Assembly: GCA_016710745.1 (NCBI GenBank)
Contig: JADJVB010000010.1
Span: 1,723,517-1,787,516, forward strand
Direction: 5' to 3'
Source: Chitinophagaceae bacterium
GTDB taxonomy: Bacteria; Bacteroidota; Bacteroidia; Chitinophagales; Chitinophagaceae
DNA: 64,000 nucleotides
Part shown: positions 52,245-62,180 of the stretch, piece by piece
Layout of the letters: every line of letters starts with the position of its first letter
Position numbering within the stretch: position 1 is the stretch's first letter
Position numbers and translations under genes: made by a program
Notes under the pieces: model-generated
Told to the model about the DNA's origin: nothing
The model's input: only the letters and a program-made list of their open reading frames with translations
Databases searched by the model: none

Positions 52245-54035
52245 CTACAACTCAATCCCAATTTTCTTCATCAATATTGACGCATTCAAACTGGTACAAA
52301 TTCCTTCTTTTAACCTGTAATCGAAATACAATTCTTCCCCGTTTACCTGTACATCAAAATGGTAATTGAGTATATGCTCAGGGAATTCTTCCTTCATTTT
52401 TGCCAGCTCTACGTCGTGCGTAGCGATGATGCCAACGGCCTCGTGTTTGATCAACTGCCTGATCAGGGCTGCTGAACCCGTGTGCCGGTCAAGCGAATTG
52501 GTGCCTCTTAAAATTTCATCCAGTAAAATAAAGATCTTTTCTTTATTGTTCACTTTATCGATAACGGTTTTCAGTTTCTTTAATTCAGCATAAAATGTAG
52601 AGGTACTTTCTTCCAGGTTATCGGTAACGCGCATACTGCTGATTATTTGCACCGGCGACAAACAGAAATATTTGGCACAAACCGGTGAGCCGGCCATGGC
52701 CAGCACGGTATTGATACCGATACTGCGTAAATACGTGCTCTTACCGGTCATATTACTACCCGTTACCAGCATAAGCTCGCCGGCAGCGCTAATGTGCAAG
52801 GGATTGGTTACGCAGGTAGCCGCTGTAAGTAATGGATGGCCAATCTCTTTTCCCTCAATAAAAAAATGATCTTTTTTAAACACCGGAAAACACCAGTGCG
52901 GATGATTATAGGCCAGCGTTGACAAACTGCTGATGGCTTCAAATTCGCCCAACGCCGTAAACCAACCACTTACCTTGTTTTTATGCTGTTCTTTCCATTT
53001 TTCCAGGGCAATAACCTGTTGCAGATCCCATTGCAGTAAAATATCAAGGGGAATAAAGACCACGAAATTAAAGCGCAGATCAAGCCGTTCTAAAATACCA
53101 TTCAGTTTGTTTAACCTGGCCGAAGCTTTGCCATCCTGCTGTTTAAAATGGTTTTTCAGATCCTGTAAATAGGATGTGGTAAATTCAGTTTCTTCAATCA
53201 GTTTGATGCTGTCTTTCAATACCTCCAGTTCTTCGGTCATTTTAGAAACCTGTTGATGCAGGGGTGTTACTTTTTTGCTGATATAAAAAGCGAGTAAGGC
53301 TGCAGCGAGCAAACAATAATTCCGGGTATAATTATTCAGCACATCAGCCATGTTTAAGATAATAACGGTTATTAAAACCGCCGGTACCAGGTATCTCAGC
53401 AGCATCCATATCCTGGTGTTTAAAAAACGGTGTTCTTCATCAAACCAGCTTTGTAGCCTGTGCAGTGTTTCCATGTTTATTTTTTGGGCAGCGCCCAATG
53501 CCTGTAATGTTTGGCGCCAACCTGTTTTTGCCGAAAGTTCTTTTATGGCTTCCTGCCGGTTCCTGATCATTTCGGATTTGGCGGGAGCCGATAGCCAATT
53601 GGCCAAGGTGATACTGCCCATTTCGGACCGGGTTCGGTTTATGTATTGATATAGTGAAGCATGCCCAAAAATATCCAGATCATGAACATAAACATGTTCC
53701 TTGTTGGCAAATTCGGAACCTTCGGCAAAGCCATAATAGTTATGATCCATAGCTTTCAACTCATCCTGGTTAACTGTTACCAAATGATGCTGGTGAGTTA
53801 GGGCCGATTTGTTTTTCAGATCGGCATAAATCAACCTGGTAAATACCAGTGATAAGAAAATCACCGGAACAAGCACATACCAGAAACCAAAAGGAAGCAG
53901 AAAATACCAACAGGCAGCTATACCGGCGATTGCCGCAAAACGCAACCAGGCCAATTTCGATTTTCTTTTATTCAGGATCTCCAGGCCATGTTGTAACGAT
54001 ATTACATTTTGTTTATAAAAATCAATCGGTTCCAT
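52245..54035 (-). CDS. MutS-like ATPase with N-terminal membrane segments
   Basis: A 596-residue MutS-superfamily protein. Two hydrophobic blocks (about 28-68 and 210-250) suggest membrane anchoring; there are no mismatch-recognition domains. A lever/clamp-like helical region (about 250-400) follows, then the ATPase: Walker A TGSNMTGKST (near 418), STFYAELKKL, Walker B IFILLDEILRGTNSLDR (near 500) and a C-terminal TTHD-like ATHD. Such truncated membrane MutS paralogues are found in Bacteroidota with no assigned role; a function in classical mismatch repair is unlikely. It is monocistronic and convergent with rseP. Confidence 0.85.
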   Translation of the reverse strand: MEPIDFYKQNVISLQHGLEILNKRKSKLAWLRFAAIAGIAACWYFLLPFGFWYVLVPVIFLSLVFTRLIYADLKNKSALTHQHHLVTVNQDELKAMDHNYYGFAEGSEFANKEHVYVHDLDIFGHASLYQYINRTRSEMGSITLANWLSAPAKSEMIRNRQEAIKELSAKTGWRQTLQALGAAQKINMETLHRLQSWFDEEHRFLNTRIWMLLRYLVPAVLITVIILNMADVLNNYTRNYCLLAAALLAFYISKKVTPLHQQVSKMTEELEVLKDSIKLIEETEFTTSYLQDLKNHFKQQDGKASARLNKLNGILERLDLRFNFVVFIPLDILLQWDLQQVIALEKWKEQHKNKVSGWFTALGEFEAISSLSTLAYNHPHWCFPVFKKDHFFIEGKEIGHPLLTAATCVTNPLHISAAGELMLVTGSNMTGKSTYLRSIGINTVLAMAGSPVCAKYFCLSPVQIISSMRVTDNLEESTSTFYAELKKLKTVIDKVNNKEKIFILLDEILRGTNSLDRHTGSAALIRQLIKHEAVGIIATHDVELAKMKEEFPEHILNYHFDVQVNGEELYFDYRLKEGICTSLNASILMKKIGIEL

Positions 54036-54142
54036 GTGTTTACATTAGTGGGTGAAGATATTCAAATATTTATGGACAGGGTGGGGTACTCCGTCTGGAG
54101 CACCAATATATTTTTACGATCGAAGATATTCTTCCATAAAAA

Positions 54143-54171
54143 AATCCCTCCCGATTAAATCGGGAGGGATT
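54143..54171 (-). terminator. Rho-independent terminator of the giant protease gene
   Basis: Stem AATCCCTCCCGAT/ATCGGGAGGGATT with a three-base loop and a T run on the minus strand, 21 bases past the stop codon. Confidence 0.9.
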
Positions 54172-54192
54172 GTATAACTCAATAGTTATGTT

Positions 54193-57100
54193 TTACTGAA
54201 TAACCACTTTACAAACAGTCAGACGGTTTCCGTTAACATCAGCAACCTCAACAAAGTAAACGCCTTTGCCCTGGTTTCTCATATCAACAACCATTCTGTC
54301 GTATGGTCTTCCAATTCTGTATTCCTGCGATAATACCCTATTTCCGATCGTATTATACACATTCAGGTACCTTGGTAAATTCGTGTTGTTGGCAACACTA
54401 TAATACCTAACCTCAAACTTACCGTCAGTTGGATTCGGATACAGGAAGCACTTGGCACTTACAGAGTCCTTAATGGTAACGCTGTTTGATGTATTGTTAC
54501 ATCCGTTCACATCAGTTACATTTAAGGTATAAACGCCCATACCATCTACATCAATTTCCAGGTTGGCTGTACCTATACCGCTCAACACACCCTGAGAACC
54601 AGCTACCAACGTGACACCATCACGGATCCAGTTGTAGGTAGAAGCCGCATTTGGAGTAACCGTTGCCGACAAGGTTGTTCTCAAACCAGGGAATAAGCTG
54701 GTGTAAGGACTGGCCGTTAACGTGATTACCGGTAACGGATTAACCGTTAACCTGACAGCATTTGATGTTGCAGCTGCACAAGGTGCAGCGCCGGTGATAA
54801 CGACACGGTAGAAATTACCGTTCAACGTAACCGGAGGAGCAGTAATGGTTAGGGTTGCTGTAGTAGCACCACTGTACACACCGCCGTTGGTAACATTGTT
54901 CCAAGGAGGGTTATTACCATTAGTGCTAACCTGCCACTGATAACTGAATGGACCAGTACCTGCCGCAACTACAGTGAACGTAGCCACTTTATCAGTACAT
55001 ACGGTTTGGACAACCGGTTGAGTTGCAACCGTAGTTGGTTGATTAACCGTAACTACAACTCGTCTCTTCGGTGAAGTACACTGACCTACCGGTAAACCAT
55101 AGCTAAAGTATACCCTCGAAATTGCCCCCGCTACCTCTGACCAGATCTGCTGAGGAGCCGTGGTTGTCAACGGGAATTGCATACCCATTCTTCTCAACGT
55201 AACCGGGAATCCGTTAATTACTGTTGGAACACCTCCGGTTGCTGAATAAGAATTCGTAGTACCTCTGTAACCCATGATACCGATCACATCTCCGGCATTG
55301 ATTGGGATATTAACCGGGATAGCACCTGCAGCCGGATTATTCTGGGTCAGGAACAATGTCGTAAAGGCATTGGTTGTACCCGGGAAAGCCGGTGGAGGAG
55401 TAGCTCCGGTAAATCTAACTACAGCAATACTCTGGTTGCCCGTAGATGCAGTAGTTGGTACTTCAACTGAAGTCATGATAAACGGACTTGGAGCTGTAAA
55501 GAAGTATCCACGTACGCTTCCGGTAAATGTTGAAACCTGTCCAGGCAAAGGAATTGTACCGGATAATGGTAAACTCTGAGCCGTTACATCGTAATTATAA
55601 ACACCAGCCGGAGTAGGTCTTGTCCACACGGTATCTCTTGCATCACCGGTATAAGGCTGCGTTCTCAATGAATCGTTCCACAAATGTGTGATCGGCGACC
55701 AGGTAGCTGCTGTAGCCGGTACACCAACTACGTAGTTGATATCAATACTCCATGATGTAAGTGTACCCAGATCACCAGGTCCACCATCGCACATGGCCAA
55801 TGTATAGGTACCGTTTGGAACTGAATACAGCGAAGCAAAGCCGGCTGCATTTGATTCCCAACCTACAGGATCCATGATCACATAACCAGGATTGGTTACA
55901 CCATTCAACGCATCAGCCTTGTATGGACCAGCCGGAGCTGTTTCACCATACCTGAACGGATTTGGTACTGCCAGGAATTGAGTGCTTGCTGCAGAGCTCA
56001 CTTTCGCATTATAGAAACCGGCGTTAGGAACAGATGCCGCTCCGTTATTGGTATTGGTATTATGTTTAAACAAACTCAATATCGCTCCATTAGGCGCTTT
56101 CAGGTTAAATACCATATCGGCCGGGTAAGTATGCGGCATATTGAGTGTGACCACCATCGACGTTACGATCGCTCCTGCAGGTATACCACTAACACTTAAG
56201 TTCTGCAGTGTTGGGTTTGCTGTTTCATCAGGGATCGGAACACTGATCGTTCCAGACGTTACCGTCTTCGTAAACGGTGTAGACGTTGAAGCTACTAAAC
56301 GAACCGAAGGATCACCTAAACACATGGTTACCGGATTAGGAGTAACTACAGGAGGAGGAGGCGTATAATTTATATCGGCCTTAGCTGAATCTATACAACC
56401 CGTTGTTGTATTGGTAGCAACAACTGTATACGTTGTGAATACGGTTGGAGCAGCCCAAACAACTGATGTATTGGAACCGGCATAAGGTATGGTTGTTAAC
56501 GAATCTAAGAATAAACCTGCCAGTGGAGACCATACATAAGTAAGAACCGGACCACCGCCACCACCTGGTACGGTATAGTCGATTTTCACTGTCCATGAAG
56601 CCAGGGTTCCTACATCACCAGGACCACCATCACACATGGCCAGGGTCCAGGCACCATTGGTAGACGGACCATTGGTATACAAGTCATTAAAGGTTGCTGC
56701 ATTGGATACAAAACCTGTTGGGTTTTGAACCGTTGGACTTGGCACTACGCCATTGATCGCATCAGCTCTCCATGGCGTACTGTTGTTATAGATATAAGGA
56801 GGAGCATTAACTGTACTCCAGGCAGTTGAACCGTTACGGCTCACTGTTGCACCATACCAACCCCAGGTTGGAACACCCGAAGCAGGACCAGTAAACAGAC
56901 CAGAACCATATTTGTACAAATTTAAAATCTGGCCGTTTGGTGCTTTCAGATGGAAGATCATATCACCAGGATACGTATGCGACATATTTAAGGTAACCGA
57001 TACATTGGTGATGGTGGCATTAGCCGGTACACCCGCAACGTTGATCACATTATTTACACCATTGGCTGTGTTATCAGGAACGGCCAGGTTAATAGCACCT

Positions 57101-58323
57101 GAGGTTGCTGTAACTGCACCCGGTACCGGTGGAGGCGCAGAGCCTACCGATAATTTAACACCGAACATACCCTGAACACCGCCACAAGCTGAAGGAGGTG
57201 TTATCGCTACAACTGGTAATGGATTAACCGTTAACACGGCACAATTTGAGATATTCTCTCCTAATATTGGTGAACAATCGCCACTCAATACGCAACGATA
57301 TCCATAGCCATCCATTGCTCCTGTAGTAGGATTAACCGTAAGCGTTGCTGTATTTACACCTGCGTACGGAGCACCATTAGCCAGGTTGGTCCAGGTACCG
57401 CCACCGCCACAACCGGCCGTGTTAACCTGCCATTGGTAGGCAATGCCTGCACCAATTCCACCCACTGTAAAGGTGGCTGGATGTGTTGCACAAGATACTG
57501 CGGCAATTGGTTGCGTTGTAACTTTTGGACGCTCTTTGATCGTAATGGTTATTTGAGCCGAATCTCTACATCCCTGGGCTGTTGTACGCCTTACGGTGTA
57601 GGTAGTGGTAACCATTGGAGAAGCAGCAACCGGGTTCGACGTTGTTGAACTTAAACCGGCAGCAGGGCTCCATAAGAAGGTACCTGTTGATTGTGGGCCT
57701 AAGTTAGGTAAGGTACCGTTTAAGCCGATGATCATATGCATATTCGGGAATCCAACTGTAGCTATCGGTGTTGGGGTATTAATAGCACATGCTGATGAAG
57801 ACAGATAACTGATATCTGTTTCGGCAGCTGCATTACTTCCAATAAAGAACCTTACACCCGCTACCACCGTTGCGTTAGTTACTTCAACTATTACAGTGGA
57901 AGTATTAGGCACGGTAACCGGTGTTGTAAAGGTTGCTGTATATAAGGTGTTAGACTGTACCGGCAGTGTATAGGTCTGTGTTTTTATCAATGTACGTGTT
58001 CCACCAGGGAAAGCTGCCCCGGTTTGATTATACAAATTAACGGTAATGGGAACAGATCCACCCAATATAGCTTCTACACCAAATCTTACTGACGTGATGG
58101 TATAGTCACCGGTAACAGTTGGGAAGTTATTAAGATTGTAAGCTCTCCAGTAGCTGTTTACCTGACCGGTAGTACCGGCATTACAAGCTACTGAGTTACC
58201 TGCAGTTATTGTATTGGAACTTGAATGTGTAATAGAAACAGTAGCTCCTGCACCTGGTGCTGCATCATATACAGTTAACAGGGTAGGATCACCTTTTACA
58301 AAGCACCGTACCCGGATCTGCAA
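54193..58323 (-). CDS. C-terminal fragment of the giant protein: P domains and T9SS tail
   Basis: An uninterrupted 1376-codon stretch, the longest intact part. It contains Ig/PKD-like modules, two proprotein-convertase P domains (about residues 402-584 and 684-863, each with SHTYPGDMIFHLKAPNG- or PHTYPADMVFNLKAPNG-like cores and AMCDGGPGD near the end), a further Ig-like module (about 1100-1260), and the type-A sorting domain (about 1286-1376, beginning CFLYPNPTDGKFEVRYYS and ending CKVVIQ). The start Met is an artefact of the frameshift at about 58290, where one extra A in an A-run separates it from the preceding DPGTVLCK frame. Confidence 0.85.
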   Translation of the reverse strand: MQIRVRCFVKGDPTLLTVYDAAPGAGATVSITHSSSNTITAGNSVACNAGTTGQVNSYWRAYNLNNFPTVTGDYTITSVRFGVEAILGGSVPITVNLYNQTGAAFPGGTRTLIKTQTYTLPVQSNTLYTATFTTPVTVPNTSTVIVEVTNATVVAGVRFFIGSNAAAETDISYLSSSACAINTPTPIATVGFPNMHMIIGLNGTLPNLGPQSTGTFLWSPAAGLSSTTSNPVAASPMVTTTYTVRRTTAQGCRDSAQITITIKERPKVTTQPIAAVSCATHPATFTVGGIGAGIAYQWQVNTAGCGGGGTWTNLANGAPYAGVNTATLTVNPTTGAMDGYGYRCVLSGDCSPILGENISNCAVLTVNPLPVVAITPPSACGGVQGMFGVKLSVGSAPPPVPGAVTATSGAINLAVPDNTANGVNNVINVAGVPANATITNVSVTLNMSHTYPGDMIFHLKAPNGQILNLYKYGSGLFTGPASGVPTWGWYGATVSRNGSTAWSTVNAPPYIYNNSTPWRADAINGVVPSPTVQNPTGFVSNAATFNDLYTNGPSTNGAWTLAMCDGGPGDVGTLASWTVKIDYTVPGGGGGPVLTYVWSPLAGLFLDSLTTIPYAGSNTSVVWAAPTVFTTYTVVATNTTTGCIDSAKADINYTPPPPVVTPNPVTMCLGDPSVRLVASTSTPFTKTVTSGTISVPIPDETANPTLQNLSVSGIPAGAIVTSMVVTLNMPHTYPADMVFNLKAPNGAILSLFKHNTNTNNGAASVPNAGFYNAKVSSAASTQFLAVPNPFRYGETAPAGPYKADALNGVTNPGYVIMDPVGWESNAAGFASLYSVPNGTYTLAMCDGGPGDLGTLTSWSIDINYVVGVPATAATWSPITHLWNDSLRTQPYTGDARDTVWTRPTPAGVYNYDVTAQSLPLSGTIPLPGQVSTFTGSVRGYFFTAPSPFIMTSVEVPTTASTGNQSIAVVRFTGATPPPAFPGTTNAFTTLFLTQNNPAAGAIPVNIPINAGDVIGIMGYRGTTNSYSATGGVPTVINGFPVTLRRMGMQFPLTTTAPQQIWSEVAGAISRVYFSYGLPVGQCTSPKRRVVVTVNQPTTVATQPVVQTVCTDKVATFTVVAAGTGPFSYQWQVSTNGNNPPWNNVTNGGVYSGATTATLTITAPPVTLNGNFYRVVITGAAPCAAATSNAVRLTVNPLPVITLTASPYTSLFPGLRTTLSATVTPNAASTYNWIRDGVTLVAGSQGVLSGIGTANLEIDVDGMGVYTLNVTDVNGCNNTSNSVTIKDSVSAKCFLYPNPTDGKFEVRYYSVANNTNLPRYLNVYNTIGNRVLSQEYRIGRPYDRMVVDMRNQGKGVYFVEVADVNGNRLTVCKVVIQ

Positions 58324-58654
58324 CGATAACTAATGCTGCATTCGGATTAACCGTGATAGTAAATGTTTTTGGTGTACCAACACAGGAAACACCCGCTGCT
58401 GCATAAGATATATTGATCTTACCGGCACCTGTGCGTACGCCTGATGTAGTAACACCAGCAGTAACGCCTCCTATATAAGAAGAACCACCAGCGCCAGATT
58501 GACCTGTCCAGGTATTAGCTAAAACATAAGCACCATTGGCACCTATCAATCCACCACCTACACCGCCTACTGGGCCTACACGTGAAGGTGTACCTGGTTG
58601 CTGGCAACTTCGTCGCCACCACGGCCACCAATGCCTGAAGCACCGGGGAATCCG

Positions 58655-61231
58655 TTATTGTTTGGAGCACTTGTATGTTGATGTACCACCGGCACCACCA
58701 GCTGATTGTGTTCCACCGGTAGGTACTACAGTTGAAGCGAAAGGCCATCCGGCACCACCGCCACCACCATAATATCCACCACCGCCACCGCCACCGGTTC
58801 CACGTCCACAACCTGCTATTCTATCTCCTGCAGCACCACCACCACCAGCAGCAACAATTCTACGGTTAGCTAAAGTATTTGCGGTATTCCGCACATCAGA
58901 GGCACCACCGCCTCCACCGCCCATTGAAGTGGCACAGCCGGTTACACCACCATCACCGCCGCCGTTAAAGGCGCCTAAACGATTCGTGGTAGCTCCACCG
59001 CCAACATTAAACCATAGTGTTTGTCCGGGTGTTACTGCAAGGTCGCCCTCAGCAAATCCACCCAAACCACCCGGGTTACCATTGGTATTATTATTACCCT
59101 GGCCACCATAGGCTTTAACATGTATTGACGTTACACCGGCAGGTTCAACCCATGTTTGAACTGCACCGGTGTATAAGAATGAATCCAGTACCATCAAACC
59201 ACCTGAGCCATAACCCGGCGTAACCGTAATGTTGGCTACAATTGGTGTAGAGCCCGGGTTTTGCGCGATGAATGAAGGTATATCACCATTACCGTTGGCA
59301 GCAAGGCCAATGGCGGTGTTATCATTAACCCAGCTGAAAATAGAGCCTGGGGTTGTTGTTGTAAATACTACCGCAGCAGTAGGTGAACCCTTACAAACCA
59401 CCTGGTTAGCCGGTTGATTAACCTGGCCGGTTGGGTTAACGGTAATCGTAAACGTTCTTGGGTTGCCGGTACAAACCTGACTTATATTCAAAGTAAAATC
59501 AGACGCTAATCCTCCATTTGGAGCAAAAACTACAAGCGCCGTAGTAGCCCCAGCAGCAGCTGTGAAGGAGAAAGTTACAGGAGGAAACGCGTTACTTGTG
59601 CTGTTACCACCGTCTGCAATATAATTAGTGGCCTGGCTCGCAGGGTTAAAGCTTCCATTATAAGCTGATACATGAACCTGTGTTGCTTGTGTGGAGCTAT
59701 AGGTAACAGTTACACATGCAGGTGTTAAACTCGTATTTACATAATTAAATACTTTGTATGCATGAGTACCCGAACCAAATGGTCCCGGCCATGGTTTTGG
59801 TACCGCACAAGTTGAAGGAACTCCATCTCTGAATATCCTTGAGGTCATTGTAGGATCTGTCGCTACTAAAGCACTCACTATGGTTGAAGACAAAGGAAGT
59901 GAAGGCGTCACCGTTACCGTAGCCACTAAAGGCGTAGTACCTGGGTTAGTTGCAGTAAATGGCGCAATATTACCTGTTCCACTGGCAGCCAAACCAATAG
60001 CCGGTGTGTTATTTACCCAGCTAAAGGTAGTTCCCGCAGTTGGGCTGGTAAATGTTCTGCCCGGATGCGTTGCACCATTACAAACGGTGTCGCTGGCAAT
60101 CGGGTCAACTGTTGTACATCCCACAACTAAGTTATAAGTAACTGTATTATCCGAACTGGTAGACGCTACGTTAGGTGACGATGTAGCTACGCTGGTACAA
60201 ACACCAGCCGCTATAGAAGCAATTACTGTTCCGCTTCCTGTCATACCGGTTACGGCTACATTATAAGTAGTAGGACCGCCTGTTACGGTAGCTAATGTAG
60301 CACCAGCGGTACCGCTTAAGGTAACATCGCCGGTTGCAAAACCGGTAACTGCTTCACTAAATACTGCTGTAAAGTTGATCGGTGAAGCAGATGTAGGATC
60401 GGGTTGCGCCACAGCCTGGTTTATCGTAACCGATGGGCCGGCAGCTGCACAATTTGCAGCCATTATATCCAGTGTACATCCTACTGGTGCGGCACCAACT
60501 GAGGTAACTAAGAAATAGTAGGTAGTACCTGCGGTTCCGTTAAATGAGAAATCAATAGGTACACTAATGGTTCCGCTTGATCCGGGATCCGCAACCCAAT
60601 TGGTACATAAATTGGTTAATGTAGGAGGTGCATTGTGTACAGTTACAAATCCAAAAGAAGTTGTTGTTGCTGTATACCTTACGGTAACACACTGAGCAAC
60701 CGGATTTGTCCACTGGAATATCTGGTAATTAAATGACCCTGCAATACCTGTCAGACAACTTCCCGGTGCAGCACAGGTTTTGATAATTCCATTGCGGTTA
60801 GCTCTTAAACTTGTTGGAGGATCAGCCGTTGTAATATTTGACACAAACGTGGTACAGGTACCCGGAGGTGCCATTAAGAAAGTAACTGAATTATCAGTAC
60901 TTGTAGAGGCATTGTTAGGATCATTTAACGCAACACCGGTACAAACACCGGCAGCAACCGTAGCCGTTACTGTTCCGGCCATGGTCATACCCGATACCGC
61001 TACATTGAATGTAGTTGGACCACCGGTAACAACTTGTGTAGTTGCACCTGCTGTACCGCCCAGGGTAACATCACCGGTTGTAAATCCATTTACTGCCTCG
61101 CTGAACACAACGGTAAAGTTGATCGGCGAAGTGGACGTAGGATCAGGTTGTGCAGCTGCCTTGGTTAATAGTACAGGTAGGGCCTGCCAATACACAAGAA
61201 GGAGGCAATGCAAAAGATGGCGTTTGATCAT
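58655..61231 (-). CDS. Middle fragment of the giant protein: Ig-like repeats, PKD-like and glycine-rich domains
   Basis: An 858-codon intact stretch. Two copies of an Ig-like module (beginning QPDPTSTSPINFTVVFSEAV and QPDPTSASPINFTAVFSEAV) are spaced 744 bp apart, and the DNA repeats too. PKD-like modules follow (TFSWVNNTPAIGLAA, IFSWVNDNTAIGLAA). The end is a glycine-rich region (about residues 690-858) with GGGGGGASDVR and runs of Gly around YYGGGGGAGWPF. It is bounded by frameshifts at about 61160 and 58668, so neither end is natural. Confidence 0.8.
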   Translation of the reverse strand: MIKRHLLHCLLLVYWQALPVLLTKAAAQPDPTSTSPINFTVVFSEAVNGFTTGDVTLGGTAGATTQVVTGGPTTFNVAVSGMTMAGTVTATVAAGVCTGVALNDPNNASTSTDNSVTFLMAPPGTCTTFVSNITTADPPTSLRANRNGIIKTCAAPGSCLTGIAGSFNYQIFQWTNPVAQCVTVRYTATTTSFGFVTVHNAPPTLTNLCTNWVADPGSSGTISVPIDFSFNGTAGTTYYFLVTSVGAAPVGCTLDIMAANCAAAGPSVTINQAVAQPDPTSASPINFTAVFSEAVTGFATGDVTLSGTAGATLATVTGGPTTYNVAVTGMTGSGTVIASIAAGVCTSVATSSPNVASTSSDNTVTYNLVVGCTTVDPIASDTVCNGATHPGRTFTSPTAGTTFSWVNNTPAIGLAASGTGNIAPFTATNPGTTPLVATVTVTPSLPLSSTIVSALVATDPTMTSRIFRDGVPSTCAVPKPWPGPFGSGTHAYKVFNYVNTSLTPACVTVTYSSTQATQVHVSAYNGSFNPASQATNYIADGGNSTSNAFPPVTFSFTAAAGATTALVVFAPNGGLASDFTLNISQVCTGNPRTFTITVNPTGQVNQPANQVVCKGSPTAAVVFTTTTPGSIFSWVNDNTAIGLAANGNGDIPSFIAQNPGSTPIVANITVTPGYGSGGLMVLDSFLYTGAVQTWVEPAGVTSIHVKAYGGQGNNNTNGNPGGLGGFAEGDLAVTPGQTLWFNVGGGATTNRLGAFNGGGDGGVTGCATSMGGGGGGASDVRNTANTLANRRIVAAGGGGAAGDRIAGCGRGTGGGGGGGYYGGGGGAGWPFASTVVPTGGTQSAGGAGGTSTYKCSKQ

Positions 61232-61239
61232 TAATGCTG

Positions 61240-62180
61240 GTTACAGATCCCTGTAAAGCACCAAATCCAACACCTCTTCTGGCAAAAGCTCTCCAGATGG
61301 CGCAATCATAAGCACCAGCATATAAGGTTTGGCTGGCTAATAAAATATTATCTCTGGCATCAACAAAACCGGGACTGCAAGGTTGGGTTCTCAAACCTTC
61401 CATGATTATGCGGAGAGCCCTTACGTTTCCTTCGGTGCCGTTCCGGCATATATATTTGGATTGATCGTATTGGCTTCCTTGATGATCTCCCAGGTTACTT
61501 CCCACATCATGCTACACAAACCCAACCCACCACCATGGTATTACCGGCTCGGTAAAAGTTGCATAGGTAGCATTGTTGACCGCAAAATCGGTACAATACC
61601 GCTGTGGCCTGATACCAACACCTGTCGTAGGCTGGTTCAACGCATAGGTACCAATACCCTGGGTGAGTTAAAGCCTGTATTCACATTGGCTGCGGCCCAA
61701 TCCTGGGTAAGCATTAAACCAAAATAATCACTGATTCCTTCTCCTCCCTGCTCAGCGTTGCTTAAACAACCGGTATTGGCCGGTCCGCCGGTAACACGCT
61801 TTCCAATGCCATGACCGTGCTCATGTATAATAATACCATTATCCACATCACCATCCCTGTCGGGTGTAGGTGCTGTCCACAGGTACATCTGCATTCTTCC
61901 GCTACCACCATCTGCAGGGGTGAGAAATTGGCATTATTGGAACCACTTCCATCCTGTGCTTCTGCGTTCACATGGTCGTTACCCACACCGCCACGGCCCA
62001 GGTTATCATCCCGGAAATTACCACCTACTTCTGTAAAACCATAACCATAGAATATATCATGGATCAGGTTATTCCAGTAAAACAGGTTGGTAATATTGAA
62101 TTGTTGGTTTGGAGGTGTTGTAACTGTTGGCTCCAACGTATAATCAGGTGTAAAATCAAAAGTTAAGTAGGCAACGGCGT
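61240..62180 (-). other. M36 (fungalysin) catalytic region of the giant gene, split over several frames
   Basis: Reading across shifts gives FYWNNLIHDIFYGYGF...GGNFRDDN (substrate and calcium region), DGDVDNGIIIHEHGHG with the zinc motif HEHGH at 61811-61825, then GGEGISDYFGLML with the third zinc-ligand Glu, and PHGGGLGLCSMMWEVTWEI. All belong to peptidase family M36. Every catalytic element is present, so the enzyme would be active if the frame were continuous. Confidence 0.85.

Noticed and set aside
58540..58960. Short GGT/ACC repeats suggestive of a CRISPR or satellite
   Set aside because: They are glycine codons of the glycine-rich domain; spacing is irregular and there are no unique spacers.
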